Shown here piece after piece: positions 32,964 through 45,179 of a stretch of DNA of 64,000 nucleotides. The notes beneath the pieces are model-generated. The model was given only the letters and a program-made list of their open reading frames with translations. It was not told the origin of the DNA and made no database searches. This DNA is from Canna indica (taxonomy: Eukaryota; Streptophyta; Magnoliopsida; Zingiberales; Cannaceae): positions 36,381,501 to 36,445,500 of the forward strand of contig CP136897.1 of NCBI GenBank assembly GCA_034359265.1, read 5' to 3'. Within the stretch, counting starts at the first letter, position 1. Every line of letters starts with the position of its first letter. Position numbers and translations under genes: made by a program.

Positions 32964-33329
32964 TTTTTTTACTTCCTATTTGATTGCACGACGAGATCAT
33001 TTTTTTTACCAATCTTTCTAACCAAACGTTAAGGACGGACGACGTCGTCGACATAAAATTTGGCTTTCGATCGTCCGTACGAGGCCCGCCGCAACCTCTA
33101 CGGCCGGCTCGATCGACCAACCGACCCGAAAAATTAAAATTTGTAAATAAATAAGAAAAAAAACATTTCAATTATTATTTTTTGTTTAAAACGGCCGTAA
33201 CTCTGTGCATTATTGTCCGATTTTAGCTTTTTACGTGGCGCTAAAAGGCGCGCGAAGAGACGAAGAAAATGACCCCGAGCTATCCCTCGGACGCTCACCC
33301 TTATTAGCCGACGATCAGAAGTGCATGAC

Positions 33330-33448
33330 GGGTGCGATCATACTAGCACTAACGCACCGGATCCCATCAGAACTTCGAAGTTCAGCGTGCTTGCGCGAAA
33401 GTGGTACTAGGATGGGTGACCCCTTGGGAAGTCCTCGTGTTGCACCTT
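33330..33448 (+). rRNA. 5S rRNA: 5S rRNA gene copy 73 (decayed variant)
   Basis: Full length with C15T, C46T, A54C, G65C, G70A, A74G and C95T. Relative of copy 69. Confidence 0.88.
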
Positions 33449-33815
33449 TTTTTTTACTACCTATTTGATTGCACGACGAGATCATTTTTTTTACCAATCT
33501 TTCTAAACAAACGTTAAGGACGGACGACGTCGTCGCCATAAAATTTGGCTGTCGATCGCCCGCGCGGGGCCTGCCGCAACCTCTACGGCCGGCTCGATCG
33601 ACCAACGAACTCGAAAAATTAAAATTTGTAAATAAATAAGAAAAATAACGTTTTAATTATTATTTTTCGTTTAAAACGGGCGTAACTCCGTGCATTATTG
33701 TCCGATTTCAGCTTTTCACGTGGCGTTGAAAGGCGCGCAAAGAGACGAAGAAAATGACCCCCGAACTCTCCCTCGGACGCTCACCCTTATTAGCCGACGA
33801 TCAGAAGTGCTTATC

Positions 33816-33934
33816 AGGTGTGATCATACCAGCACTAACGCACCGGATCCCATCAAAACTCCGAAGTTAAGCGTGCTTGGGCGAGAGTTGTACTAGGATG
33901 GGTGACCCCCTGGGAAGTCCTCGCGTTGTACCTT
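33816..33934 (+). rRNA. 5S rRNA: 5S rRNA gene copy 74 (decayed variant)
   Basis: Full length with G1A, C6T, G41A, A74T, T109C and C114T. Relative of copy 70. Confidence 0.89.
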
Positions 33935-34300
33935 TTTTTTTACTACCTATTTGATTGCACGACGAGATCATTTTTTTTACCAATCTTTCTAACCAAACGT
34001 TAAGGACGGACGACGTCGTCGCCATAAATCTTGGCTGTCGATCGCCCGCGCGGGGCCCGCCGCAACCTCTACGGCCGGCTCGATCGACCAACCAACCCGA
34101 AAAATTAAAATTTGTAAATAAATAAGAAAAATAACATTTCAATTATTATTTTTCGTTTAAAACGGGCGTAACTCCGTGCATTATTGTCCGATTTCAGCTT
34201 TTCACGTGGCGCTGAAATGCGCGCGAAGAGACGATGAAAATGACCCCGAGTTGTTCCTTGGACGCTCACCCTTATTAGCCGACGATCAGAAGTGCATGAC

Positions 34301-34419
34301 GGGTGCGATCATACTAGCACTAACGCACCGGATCCCATCAGAACTCCGAAGATAAGCGTGCTTGGGCGAGAGTAGTACTAGGATGGGTGACCCTTTGGGA
34401 AGTCCTCGTGTTGCACATT
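34301..34419 (+). rRNA. 5S rRNA: 5S rRNA gene copy 75 (decayed variant)
   Basis: Full length with C15T, T52A, C94T, C95T and C117A. Relative of copy 71. Confidence 0.9.
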
Positions 34420-34787
34420 TTTTTTTACTACCTATTTGATTGCACGACGAGATCATTTTTTTTACCAATCTTTCTAACCAAACGTTAAGGACGGACGACG
34501 TCGTCGACATAAAATTTGGCTGTCGATCGCCCGCGCGGGGCCCGCCGCAACCTCTACGGCCGGCTCGATCGACCAACGAACTCGAAAAATTAAAATTTGT
34601 AAATAAATAAGAAAAATAACATTTCAATTATTATTTTTCGTTTAAAACGAGCGTAACTCCGTGCATTATTGTCCGATTTCAGCTTTTCACGTGGCGCTGA
34701 AAGGCGCCCAAAATAGACGAAGAAAATGACCCCCGAACTCTCCCTCGGACGCTCACCCTTATTAGCCGATGATCAGAAGGGCATATT

Positions 34788-34906
34788 CGGTGCGATCATA
34801 CTAGCACTAATGCACCGGATCCCATTAGAACTCCTAAGTTAAGCGTGCTTGGGCGAGAGTAGTACTAGGATGGGTGACCCCTTGGGAAGTCCTCGTGTTG
34901 CACCTT
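34788..34906 (+). rRNA. 5S rRNA: 5S rRNA gene copy 76 (decayed variant)
   Basis: Full length with G1C, C15T, C24T, C39T, G48T and C95T. Same 5' family as the deleted copy 72, but with its 3' end intact. Confidence 0.9.
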
Positions 34907-35273
34907 TTTTTTTACTTCCTATTTGATTGCACGACGAGATCATTTTTTTTACCAATCTTTCTAACCAAACGTTAAGGACGGACGACGTCGTCGCCATAAA
35001 TCTTGGCTGTGGATCGCCCGCGCGGGGCCCGCCGCAAACTCTACGGCCAGCTCGATCGACCAACCGACCCGAAAAATTAAAATTTGTAAATAAATAAGAA
35101 AAATAACAATTCAATTATTATTTTTCGTTTAAAACGGGCGTAACTCCGTGCATTATTGTCTGATTTCAGCTTTTCACGTGGCGCTGAAAGGCGCGCGAAG
35201 AGACAAAGAAAATGACCCCCGAACTCTCCCTCGGACGCTCACCCTTATTAGCCGACGATCAGAAGAGCATGAC

Positions 35274-35392
35274 AGGTGCGATCATACCAGCACTAACGCA
35301 CCGGATCCCATCAGAACTACGAAGTTAAGCGTGGTTGGGCGAGAGTAGTACTCGGATGGGTGACCCCCTGGGAAGTCCTCGTGTTGCACCTA
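35274..35392 (+). rRNA. 5S rRNA: 5S rRNA gene copy 77 (variant)
   Basis: Full length with G1A, C46A, C61G and A80C. CTA follows GCAC, so the T run is broken near the 3' end. First gene of the 2,425-bp block. Confidence 0.92.
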
Positions 35393-35758
35393 TTTTTTTA
35401 CTACCTATTTGATTGAACGACGAGATCATTTTTTTTACCAATCTTTCTAACCAAACGATAAGGACGGACGACATCGTCGCCATAAAATTTGGCTGTCGAT
35501 CGCCCGCGCGGGGCCCACCGCAACCTCTACGGCCGGTTCGATCGACCAACCGACCCGAAAAATTAAAATTTGTAAATAAATAAGAAAAATAACATTTCAA
35601 TTATTATTTTTCGTTTAAAACGGGCGTAACTCCGTGCATTATTGTCAGATTTCAGCTTTTCACGTGGCGCTGAAAGGCGCGCAAAGAGACGAAGAAAATG
35701 ACCCCGACCTGTCCCTCGGATGCTCACCCTTATTAGCCGACGATCAGAGGTGCATGAC

Positions 35759-35877
35759 GGGTGCGATCATACCAGCACTAACGCACCGTATCCCATCAGA
35801 ACTCCGAACTTAAGCGTGCTTGGGCGAGAGTAGTACTAGGATGGGTGACCCCCTGGGAAGTCCTCGTGTTGCACCCT
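35759..35877 (+). rRNA. 5S rRNA: 5S rRNA gene copy 78 (variant)
   Basis: Full length with G31T, G51C and T118C. T118C gives the ACCCT end and allows a G1-C118 pair. Confidence 0.92.
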
Positions 35878-36244
35878 TTTTTTTTACTACCTATTTGATT
35901 GCACGACGAGATCATTTTTTTTACCAATCTTTCTAACCAAACGATAAGGACGGACGACGTCGTCGACATAAAATTTGGTTGTCGATCGCCCGCGCGGGGC
36001 CCACCGCAACCTCTACGGCCGGCTCGATCGACCAACCAACCCGAAAAATTAAAATTTGTAAACAAATGAGAAAAATAACATTTCAATTATTATTTTTCGT
36101 TTAAAACGGGCGTAACTCCGTGCATTATTGTCCGATTTCAGTTTTTCACGTGGCGCTAAAAGGCGCGCGAAGAGACGAAGAAAATGACCCTGTGCTATCC
36201 CTCGGACGCTCACCCTTATTAGCCGACGATCAGAAGTGCACGAC

Positions 36245-36363
36245 GGGTGCGATCATACCAGCACTAACACACCGGATCCCATCAGAACTCCGAAGTTAAG
36301 CGTGCTTGGGCGAGAGTAGTACTAGGACGGGTGACCCCCTGGGAAGTCCTCGTGTTGCACCTT
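36245..36363 (+). rRNA. 5S rRNA: 5S rRNA gene copy 79 (variant)
   Basis: Full length with G25A and T84C (box C). GTGCACGAC upstream, as for the intact genes. Confidence 0.93.
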
Positions 36364-36728
36364 TTTTTTTACTACCTATTTGATTGCACGACGAGATCAT
36401 TTTTTTACCAATCTTTCTAACCAAACGTTAAGGACGGACGACGTCGTCGACATAAAATTTGTCTGTCGATCGCCCGCGCGGGGCCCTACGCAACCTCTAC
36501 GGCCGGTTCGATCGACCAACCGACTCGAAAAATTAAAATTTGTAAATAAATAAGAAAAATAACATTTCAATTATTATTTTTCGTTTAAAACGGGCGTAAC
36601 TCCGTGCATTATTGTCCGATTTCAGCTTTTCACGTGGCGCTAAAAGGCACGCGAAGAGACGAAGAAAATGACCCCGAGCTATCCCTCGGACGCTCACCCT
36701 TATTAGCCGACGATCAGAAGTGCATGAC

Positions 36729-36847
36729 GGGTGCGATCATACCAGCACTAACGCACCAGATCCCATCAGAACTCCGAAGTTAAGCGTGCTTGGGCGAGAA
36801 TAGTACTAGGATGGGTGACCCCTTGGGAAGTCCTCGTGTTGCACCTT
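36729..36847 (+). rRNA. 5S rRNA: 5S rRNA gene copy 80 (variant)
   Basis: Full length with G30A, G72A and C95T. Confidence 0.93.
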
Positions 36848-37214
36848 TTTTTTTACTACCTATTTGATTGCACGACGAGATCATTTTTTTTTACCAATCT
36901 TTCTAACCAAACGTTAAGGACGGACGACGTCGTCGACATAAAATTTGGCTTTCGATCGCCCGCGCGGGGCCCTCCGCAACCTCTACGGCCGGCTCGATGG
37001 ACCCACCGACCCGAAAAATTAAAATTTGTAAATAAATAAGAAAAATAACATTTCAATTATTATTTTTCGTTTAAAACGGGCGTAACTCCGTGCATTATTG
37101 TCCGATTTCAGCTTTTCACGTGGCGCCAAAAGGCGCACGAAGAGAAGAATAAAATGACCCCGAGCTATCCCACGAACGTTCACCCTTATTAGCCGACGAT
37201 CAGAAGGGCGTGAC

Positions 37215-37333
37215 GGGTGCGATCATACCAGCACTAACGCACCGGATCCCATTAGAACTTCGAAGTTAAGCGTGCTTGGGCGAGAGTAGTACTAGGATGG
37301 GTGACCCCCTGGGAAGTCCTCGTGTTGCACTTT
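37215..37333 (+). rRNA. 5S rRNA: 5S rRNA gene copy 81 (variant)
   Basis: Full length with C39T, C46T and C117T. T run broken by C. The upstream spacer is unusually mutated (GAGAAGAATAAAATG, CCCACGAACG). Confidence 0.92.
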
Positions 37334-37699
37334 CTTTTTTACTACCTATTTGATTGCACGACGAGATCATTTTTTTACCAATCTTTCTAACCAAACGTTA
37401 AGGACGGACGACGTCGTCGCCATAAATCTTGGCTGTGGATCGCCCGCGCGGGGCCCGCCGCAACCTCTACGGCCAGCTCGATCGACCAACCGACCCGAAA
37501 AATTAAAATTTGTAAATAAATAAGAAAAATAACAATTCAATTATTATTTTTCGTTTAAAACGGGCGTAACTCCGTGCATTATTGTCTGATTTCAGCTTTT
37601 CATGTGGCGCTGAAAGGCGCGCGAAGAGACAAAGAAAATGACCCCCGAACTCTCCCTCGGACGCTCACCCTTATTAGCCGACGATCAGAAGAGCATGAC

Positions 37700-37818
37700 G
37701 GGTGCGATCATACCAGCACTAACGCACCGGATCCCATCAGAACTACGAAGTTAAGCGTGGTTGGGCGAGAGTAGTACTCGGATGGGTGACCCCCTGGGAA
37801 GTCCTCGTGTTGCACCTA
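37700..37818 (+). rRNA. 5S rRNA: 5S rRNA gene copy 82 (variant)
   Basis: Full length with C46A, C61G, A80C and the CTA end; duplicate of copy 77 but with G1 intact. Confidence 0.93.
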
Positions 37819-38184
37819 TTTTTTTACTACCTATTTGATTGAACGACGAGATCATTTTTTTTACCAATCTTTCTAACCAAACGATAAGGACGGACGACAT
37901 CGTCGCCATAAAATTTGGTTGTCGATCGCCCGCGCGGGGCCCGCCGCAACCTCTACGGCCGGTTCGATCGACCAACCGACCCGAAAAATTAAAATTTGTA
38001 AATAAATAAGAAAAATAACATTTCAATTATTATTTTTCGTTTAAAACGGGCGTAACTCCGTGCATTATTGTCAGATTTCAGCTTTTCACGTGGCGCTGAA
38101 AGGCGCGCAAAGAGACGAAGAAAATGACCCCGACCTGTCCCTCGGATGCTCACCCTTATTAGCCGACGATCAGAGGTGCATGAC

Positions 38185-38303
38185 GGGTGCGATCATACCA
38201 GCACTAACGCACCGTATCCCATCAGAACTCCGAACTTAAGCGTTCTTGGGCGAGAGTAGTACTAGGATGGGTGACCCCCTGGGAAGTCCTCGTGTTGCAC
38301 CTT
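38185..38303 (+). rRNA. 5S rRNA: 5S rRNA gene copy 83 (variant)
   Basis: Full length with G31T, G51C and G60T; duplicate of copy 78 with a private helix II change. Confidence 0.92.
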
Positions 38304-38669
38304 TTTTTTTACTACCTATTTGATTGCACGACGAGATCATTTTTTTTACCAATCTTTCTAACCAAACGATAAGGACGGACGACGTCGTCGACATAAAATT
38401 TGGTTGTCGATCGCCCGCGCGGGGCCCACCGCAACCTCTACGGCCGGCTCGATCGACCAACCAACCCGAAAAATTAAAATTTGTAAACAAATGAGAAAAA
38501 TAACATTTCAATTATTATTTTTCGTTTAAAACGGGCGTAACTCCGTGCATTATTGTCCGATTTCAGTTTTTCACGTGGCGCTAAAAGGCGCGCGAAGAGA
38601 CGAAGAAAATGACCCTGTGCTATCCCTCGGACGCTCACCCTTATTAGCCGACGATCAGAAGTGCACGAC

Positions 38670-38788
38670 GGGTGCGATCATACCAGCACTAACACACCGG
38701 ATCCCATCAGAACTCCGAAGTTAAGCGTGCTTGGGCGAGAGTAGTACTAGGACGGGTGACCCCCTGGGAAGTCCTCGTGTTGCACCTT
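38670..38788 (+). rRNA. 5S rRNA: 5S rRNA gene copy 84 (variant)
   Basis: Full length with G25A and T84C, the same as copy 79. Confidence 0.93.
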
Positions 38789-39153
38789 TTTTTTTACTAC
38801 CTATTTGATTGCACGACGAGATCATTTTTTTACCAATCTTTCTAACCAAACGTTAAGGACGGACGACGTCGTCGACATAAAATTTGTCTGTCGATCGCCC
38901 GCGCGGGGCCCTACGCAACCTCTACGGCCGGTTCGATCGACCAACCGACCCGAAAAATTAAAATTTGTAAATAAATAAGAAAAATAACATTTCAATTATT
39001 ATTTTTCGTTTAAAACGGGCGTAACTCCGTGCATTATTGTCCGATTTCAGCTTTTCACGTGGCGCTAAAAGGCACGCGAAGAGACGAAGAAAATGACCCC
39101 GAGCTATCCCTCGGACGCTCACCCTTATTAGCCGACGATCAGAAGTGCATGAC

Positions 39154-39272
39154 GGGTGCGATCATACCAGCACTAACGCACCGGATCCCATCAGAACTCC
39201 GAAGTTAAGCGTGCTTGGGCGAGAATAGTACTAGGATGGGTGACCCCTTGGGAAGTCCTCGTGTTGCACCTT
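39154..39272 (+). rRNA. 5S rRNA: 5S rRNA gene copy 85 (variant)
   Basis: Full length with G72A and C95T; duplicate of copy 80 without G30A. Confidence 0.93.
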
Positions 39273-39639
39273 TTTTTTTACTACCTATTTGATTGCACGA
39301 CGAGATCATTTTTTTTTACCAATCTTTCTAACCAAACGTTAAGGACGGACGACGTCGTCGACATAAAATTTGGCTTTCGATCGCCCGCGCGGGGCCCTCC
39401 GCAACCTCTACGGCCGGCTCGATGGACCCACCGACCCGAAAAATTAAAATTTGTAAATAAATAAGAAAAATAACATTTCAATTATTATTTTTCGTTTAAA
39501 ACGGGCGTAACTCCGTGCATTATTGTCCGATTTCAGCTTTTCACGTGGCGCTAAAAGGCACGCGAAGAGACGAAGAAAATGACCCCGAGCTATCCCTCGG
39601 ACGCTCACCCTTATTAGCCGACGATCAGAAGTGCATGAC

Positions 39640-39758
39640 GGGTGCGATCATACCAGCACTAACGCACCGGATCCCATTAGAACTTCGAAGTTAAGCGTGC
39701 TTGGGCGAGAGTAGTACTAGGATGGGTGACCCCCTGGGAAGTCCTCGTGTTGCACTTT
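39640..39758 (+). rRNA. 5S rRNA: 5S rRNA gene copy 86 (variant)
   Basis: Full length with C39T, C46T and C117T as copy 81, but with a normal upstream spacer. Confidence 0.93.
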
Positions 39759-40123
39759 CTTTTTTACTACCTATTTGATTGCACGACGAGATCATTTTTT
39801 TACCAATCTTTCTAACCAAACGTTAAGGACGGACGACGTCGTCGACATAAAATTTGGCTGTCGATCGCCCGCGCGGGGCCCGCCGCAACCTCTACGGCCG
39901 GCTCGATCGACCAACCGACCCGAAAAATTAAAATTTGTAAATAAATAAGAAAAATAACATTTCAATTATTATTTTTCGTTTAAAACGGGCGTAACTCCGT
40001 GCATTATTGTCCGATTTCAGCTTTTCACGTGGCCCTAAAAGGCGCGCGAAGAGACGAAGAAAATGACCCCGAGCTATCACTCGGACGCTCACCCTTATTA
40101 GCCGACGATCAAAAGTGCATGAC

Positions 40124-40242
40124 GGGTGCGATCATACCAGCACTAACGCACCGGATCCCATCAGAACTCCGAAGTTAAGTGTGCTTGGGCGAGAGGAGTA
40201 CTAGGATGGGTGACCCCCTGGGAAGTCCTCGTGTTGCACCTT
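40124..40242 (+). rRNA. 5S rRNA: 5S rRNA gene copy 87 (variant)
   Basis: Full length with C57T and T73G; the same pair of changes is at 44480. Confidence 0.93.
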
Positions 40243-40606
40243 TTTTTTTACTAACTATTTGATTGCACGACGAGATCATTTTTTTTACCAATCTTTCTAA
40301 CCAAACGTTAAGGACAGACGACGTCGTCGACATAAAATTTGGCTCTCGATCGCCCGCGCGGGGCCCGCCGCAACCTCTACGACCGGCTCGATCGACCAAC
40401 CGACCCGAAAAATTAAAATTTGTAAATAAATAAGAAAAATAAAATTTCAAATATTATTTTTCGTTTAAAACGGGCGTAACTCCGTGCATTATTGTCCGAT
40501 TTCAGCTTTTCACGTGGCGCTGAAAGGCGCGAAGAGACGAAGAAAATGACCCCGAGCTATCCCATGAACGCTCACCCTTATTAGCCGACGATCAGAAGTG
40601 CAGGAC

Positions 40607-40725
40607 GGGTGCGATCATACCAGCACTAACGCACCGGATCCCATCAGAACTCTGAAGTTAAGCGTACTTGGGCGAGGGTAGTACTAGGATGGGTGACCCC
40701 CTGGGAAGTCCTCGTGTTGCACCTT
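40607..40725 (+). rRNA. 5S rRNA: 5S rRNA gene copy 88 (variant)
   Basis: Full length with C47T, G60A and A71G. C18 is unchanged, so the helix II pair 18-60 is lost. Confidence 0.92.
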
Positions 40726-41091
40726 TTTTTTTACTACCTATTTGATTGCACGACGAGATCATTTTTTTTACCAATCTTTCTAACCAAACGTTAAGGACGG
40801 ACGACGTCGTCGACATAAAATTTGGCTGTCGATCGCCCGCGCGGGGCCAGCCGCAACCTCTACGGCCGGCTCGATCGACCAACCGACTCGAAAAATTAAA
40901 ATTTGTCAATAAATAAGAAAAATAACATTTCAATTATTATTTTTCGTTTATAACGGGCGTAACTCCGTGCATTATTGTCCGATTTCAGCTTTTCACGTGG
41001 CGCTAAAAGGCGCGCGAAGAGACGAAGAAAATGACCCCGAGCTATCACTCGGACGCTCACCCTTATTTGCCGACGATCAGAAGTGCATGAT

Positions 41092-41210
41092 GGGTGCGAT
41101 CATACCAGTACTAACGCACCGGATCCCATCAGAACTCCGAAGTTAAGCGTGCTTGGGCGAGAGTAGTACTAGTATGGGTGACCCCCTGGGAAGTTCTCGT
41201 GTTGTACCTT
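41092..41210 (+). rRNA. 5S rRNA: 5S rRNA gene copy 89 (variant)
   Basis: Full length with C18T, G82T, C104T and C114T; T at -1. The TATA-like block is TTATTT. Start of the block that recurs near 60.97 kb. Confidence 0.92.
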
Positions 41211-41576
41211 TTTTTTTACTAACTATTTGATTGCACGACGAGATCATTTTTTTTACCAATCTTTCTAGCCAAACGTTAAGGACAGATGACGTCGTCGACA
41301 TAAAATTTGGCTCTCGATCGCCCGCACGGGGCCCGCCGCAACCTCTACGGCCGGCTCGATCGACCAACCGACCCGAAAAATTAAAATTTGTAAATAAATA
41401 AGAAAAATAACATTTCAAATATTATTTTTCGTTTAAAACGGGCGTAACTCTCTGCATTATTGTCCGATTTCAGCTTTTCACGTGGCGCTAAAAGGCGCGC
41501 GAAGAGACGAAGAAAATGACCCTGAGCTATCCCTCGGACGCTCACCCTTATTAGCCGACGATCAGAAGTGTATGAT

Positions 41577-41695
41577 CGGTGCGATCATACCAGCACTAAC
41601 GCATCGGATCCCATCAGAACTCTGAAGTTAAGCGTGCTTGGGCGAGAGTAATACTAGGATGGGTGACCCCCTGGGAAGTCCTCTTGTTGAACCAT
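41577..41695 (+). rRNA. 5S rRNA: 5S rRNA gene copy 90 (decayed variant)
   Basis: Full length with G1C, C28T, C47T, G75A, G108T, C114A and T118A. Helix I is damaged at both ends. Probably a pseudogene. Confidence 0.88.
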
Positions 41696-42061
41696 TTTTT
41701 TTACTACCTATTTGATTGCACGACGAGATCATTTTTTTTACCAATCTTTCTAACCAAACGTTAAGGACGGACGACGTCGTCGACATAAAATTTGGCTGTC
41801 GATCGCCCGCGCGGGGCCAGCCGCAACCTCTACGGCCGGCTCGATCGACCAACCGACCCGAAAAATGAAAATTTGTCAATAAATAAGAAAAATAACATTT
41901 CAATTATTATTTTTCGTTTATAACGGGCGCAACTCCGTGCATTATTGTCCGATTTCAGCTTTTCACGTGGCGCTAAAAGGCGCGCGAAGAGACGAAGAAA
42001 ATGACCCCGAACTATCACTCGGACGCTCACCCTTATTTGCCGACGATCAGAAGTGCATGAC

Positions 42062-42180
42062 GGGTGCGATCATACCAGTACTAACGCACCGGATCCCATC
42101 AGAACTCCGAAGTTAAGCGTTCTTGGGCGATAGTAGTACTAGTATGGGTGACCCCCTGGGAAGTCCTCGTGTTGCACCTT
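42062..42180 (+). rRNA. 5S rRNA: 5S rRNA gene copy 91 (variant)
   Basis: Full length with C18T, G60T, G70T and G82T. Positions 18 and 60 are both T, so the pair is broken rather than compensated. Confidence 0.91.
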
Positions 42181-42545
42181 TTTTTTACTAACTATTTGAT
42201 TGCACGACGAGATCATTTTTTTTACCAATCTTTCTAACCAAACGTTAAAGACAGACGACGTCGTCGACATAAAATTTGGCTCTCGAACGCCCGCGCGGGG
42301 CCCGCCGCAACCTCTACGGCCGGCTCGATCGACCAACCGACCCGAAAAATTAAAATTTGTAAATAAATAAGAAAAATAACATTTCAAATATTATTTTTCG
42401 TTTAAAACGGGCGTAACTCCGTGCATTATTGTCCGATTTCAGCTTTTCACGTGGCGCTAAAAGGCGCGCGAAGAGACGAAGGAAATGACCCCGAGCTATC
42501 CCTCGGACGCTCACACTTATTAGCCGACGATCAGAAGTGCAGGAC

Positions 42546-42664
42546 GGGTGCGATCATACCAGCACTAACGCACCGGATCCCATCAGAACTCCGAAGTTAA
42601 GCGAGCTTGGGCGAGAGTAGTACTAGGATGGGTGACCCCCTCGGAAGTCCTCGTTTTGCACCTT
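42546..42664 (+). rRNA. 5S rRNA: 5S rRNA gene copy 92 (variant)
   Basis: Full length with T59A, G97C and G110T. T run interrupted by A (TTTTTTTATTACTA). Confidence 0.92.
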
Positions 42665-43029
42665 TTTTATTACTACCTATTTGATTGCACGACGAGATCA
42701 TTTTTTTACCAATCTTTCTAACCAAACGTTAAGGACGGACGGCGTCGTCGACATAAAATTTGGCAGTCGATCGCCCGCGCGGGCCCCGCCGCAACCTCTA
42801 CGGCCGGCTCGATCGACCAACCGACCCGAAAAATTAAAATTTGTAAATAAATAAGAAAAATAACATTTCAATAATTATTTTTCGTTTAAACCGGGCGTAA
42901 CTCCGTGCATTATTGTCCGATTTCAGCTTTTCACGTGGCGCTAAAAGGCGTGCGAAGAGACGAAGAAAATGACCCTGAGCTATCCCTCGAACGCTCACCC
43001 TTATTAGCGGATGATCAGAAGTGCAAGAC

Positions 43030-43148
43030 GGGTGCGATCATACCAGCACTAACTCACCGGATCCCATCAGAACTCCGAAGTTAAGCGTGCTTGGGCGAGA
43101 GTAGTACTTGGATGATTGACCCCCTGGGAAGTCCTCGTGTTGCACCTT
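43030..43148 (+). rRNA. 5S rRNA: 5S rRNA gene copy 93 (variant)
   Basis: Full length with G25T, A80T, G86A and G87T; box C has three changes. CAAGAC flank upstream. Confidence 0.91.
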
Positions 43149-43513
43149 TTTTTTTACTACCTATTTTATTGCACGACGAGATCATTTTTTTACCAATCTT
43201 TCTAACCAAACGTTAAGCACGGACGACGTCGTCGACATAAAATGTGGCTGTCGATCGCCCGCGCGGGGCCCGCGGCAACCTCTATGTCCGGCTCGATCGA
43301 CCAACCGACCCGAAAAATTAAAATTTGTAAATAAATAAGAAAAATAACATTTCAATTATTATTTTTCGTTTATAACGGGCGTAACTCCGTGCATTATTGT
43401 CCGATTTCAGCTTTTCACGTGGCGCTAAAAGGCGCGCGAAGAGACGAACAAAATGACCCCGAGCTATCACTCAGACGCTCACCCTTATTAGCCAACGATC
43501 AGAAGTGCATGAC

Positions 43514-43631
43514 GGGTGGGATCATACCAGCACTAACGCACTGGATCCCATCAGAACTCCGAAGTTAAGCGTGCTTGGGCGAGAGTAGGACTAGATGGGT
43601 GACCCCCTGGGAAGTCCTCGTGTTGCTCCTT
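43514..43631 (+). rRNA. 5S rRNA: 5S rRNA gene copy 94 (118 nt, box C deletion)
   Basis: One G is missing in box C (CTAGATGGG), giving 118 nt. Also C6G, C29T, T76G and A115T. The relatives at 46148 and 63388 keep the G. Confidence 0.91.
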
Positions 43632-43995
43632 TTTTTTACTACCTATTTGATTGCACGACGAGATCATTTTTTTACCAATCTTTCTAACCAAACGTTAAGG
43701 ACAGATGACGTCGTCGACATAAAATTTCGCTCTCGATCGCCCGCGCGGGGCCCGCCGCAACCTCTACGGCCGGCTCGATTGAGCAACCGACCCGAAAAAT
43801 TAAAATTTGTAAATAAATAAGAAATATAACATTTCAATTATTATTTTTCGTTTATAACGGGCGTAAATCCATGCATTATTGTCCGATTTCAGCTTTTCAC
43901 GTGGCGCTAAAAGGTGCACGAAGAGACGAACAAAATGACCCCGAGCTATCACTCGGACGCTCACCCTTATTAGCCGACGATCAGAAGTGCATGAC

Positions 43996-44114
43996 GGGTG
44001 CGATCATACCAGCACTAACGCACCGGATCCCATCAGAACTCCGAAGTTAAGCGTGCTTGGGCGACAGTTGTACTAGGATGGGTGACCCCCTGGGAAGTCC
44101 TCGTGTTGCACCTT
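43996..44114 (+). rRNA. 5S rRNA: 5S rRNA gene copy 95 (variant)
   Basis: Full length with G70C and A74T. T run broken by C (TTTTTTCTTACTA). Confidence 0.93.
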
Positions 44115-44479
44115 TTTTCTTACTACCTATTTGATTGCACGACGAGATCATTTTTTTACCAATCTTTCTAACCAAACGTTAAGGACGGACGACGTCGTCG
44201 ACATAAAATTTAGCTGTCGATCGCCCGCGCCGGGCCCGCCGCAACCTCTACGGCCGGCTCGATCGACCAACCGACCCAAAAAATTAAAATTTGTAAATAA
44301 ATAAGAAATATAACATTTCAATTATTATTTTTCGTTTAAAACGGACTTAACTCCGTGCATTATTGTCCGATTTCAACATATCACGTGGCGCTAAAAGGCG
44401 CGCGAAGAGACGAAGAAAATGACCCCGAGCTATCCCTCGGACGCTCACCCTTATTAGCCGACGATCAGAAGTGCATCAC

Positions 44480-44598
44480 GGGTGCGATCATACCAGCACT
44501 AACGCACCGGATCCCATCAGAACTCCGAATTTAAGTGTGCTTGGGCGAGAGGAGTACTAGGATGGGTGACCCCCTGGGAAGTTCTCGTGTTGCATCTT
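44480..44598 (+). rRNA. 5S rRNA: 5S rRNA gene copy 96 (variant)
   Basis: Full length with G51T, C57T, T73G, C104T and C116T. Only an 88-bp spacer separates it from the next gene fragment. Confidence 0.92.
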
Positions 44599-44686
44599 TT
44601 TTTTTACTACCTTTTTGATTGCACGACGAGATCATTTTTTTTACCAATCTTTCTAACCAAACGTTAAGGACGGACGACGTCGTCGA

Positions 44687-44813
44687 CATCAGAACTCCGA
44701 AGTTAAGCGTGCCTGGGCGAGAGTAGTACTATCAGAACTCTGAAGTTAAGCGTGCTTGGGCGAGAGTAGTACTAGGATGGGTGACCCCCTGAGAAGTCCT
44801 CGTGTTGCACCTT
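44687..44813 (+). pseudogene. 5S rRNA: composite 5S pseudogene 97
   Basis: The spacer joins the gene at position 36 through a shared CAT, so positions 1-35 are absent. Positions 37-79 then occur twice (44688-44730 and from 44731), and the second copy runs on to the normal end. Differences: T62C in the first copy, C47T and G98A in the second. Two box A copies, one box C, no TATA-like box. Confidence 0.92.
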
Positions 44814-45179
44814 TTTTTTTACTACCTATTTGATTGCACGACGAGATCATTTTTTTTACCAATCTTTCTAACCAAACGTTAAGGACGGACGACGTCGTCG
44901 ACATAAAATATGGCTGTCGATCGCCCGCGCGGGGCCCGCCGCAACCTCTACAGCCGGCTCGATCGACCAACCGATCCGAAAAATTAAAATTTGTAAATAA
45001 ATAAGAAATATAACATTTCAATTATTATTTTTCGTTTAAAACGGGCGTAACTCCGTGCATTATTGTCCGATTTCACCTTTTCACGTGGCGCTAAAAGGCG
45101 CGCGAAAAGATGAAGAAAATGACCCCGAGCTATCCCTCGGACGCTCACCCTTATTAGCCGACGATCAGAAGTGCATCAC

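Larger units (their letters stand above)
34976..37400 (+). repeat. 2,425-bp five-gene block, first copy (edges approximate)
   Basis: Contains genes 77-81. It begins in a spacer with the CGCCATAAATCTTGG variant. The next block repeats the order of private gene changes. Confidence 0.82.
37401..39825 (+). repeat. 2,425-bp five-gene block, second copy (edges approximate)
   Basis: Contains genes 82-86. It differs from the first copy at a few sites (G1A, G60T, G30A and one mutated spacer), so this duplication looks older than the 1,939-bp one. Confidence 0.82.
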
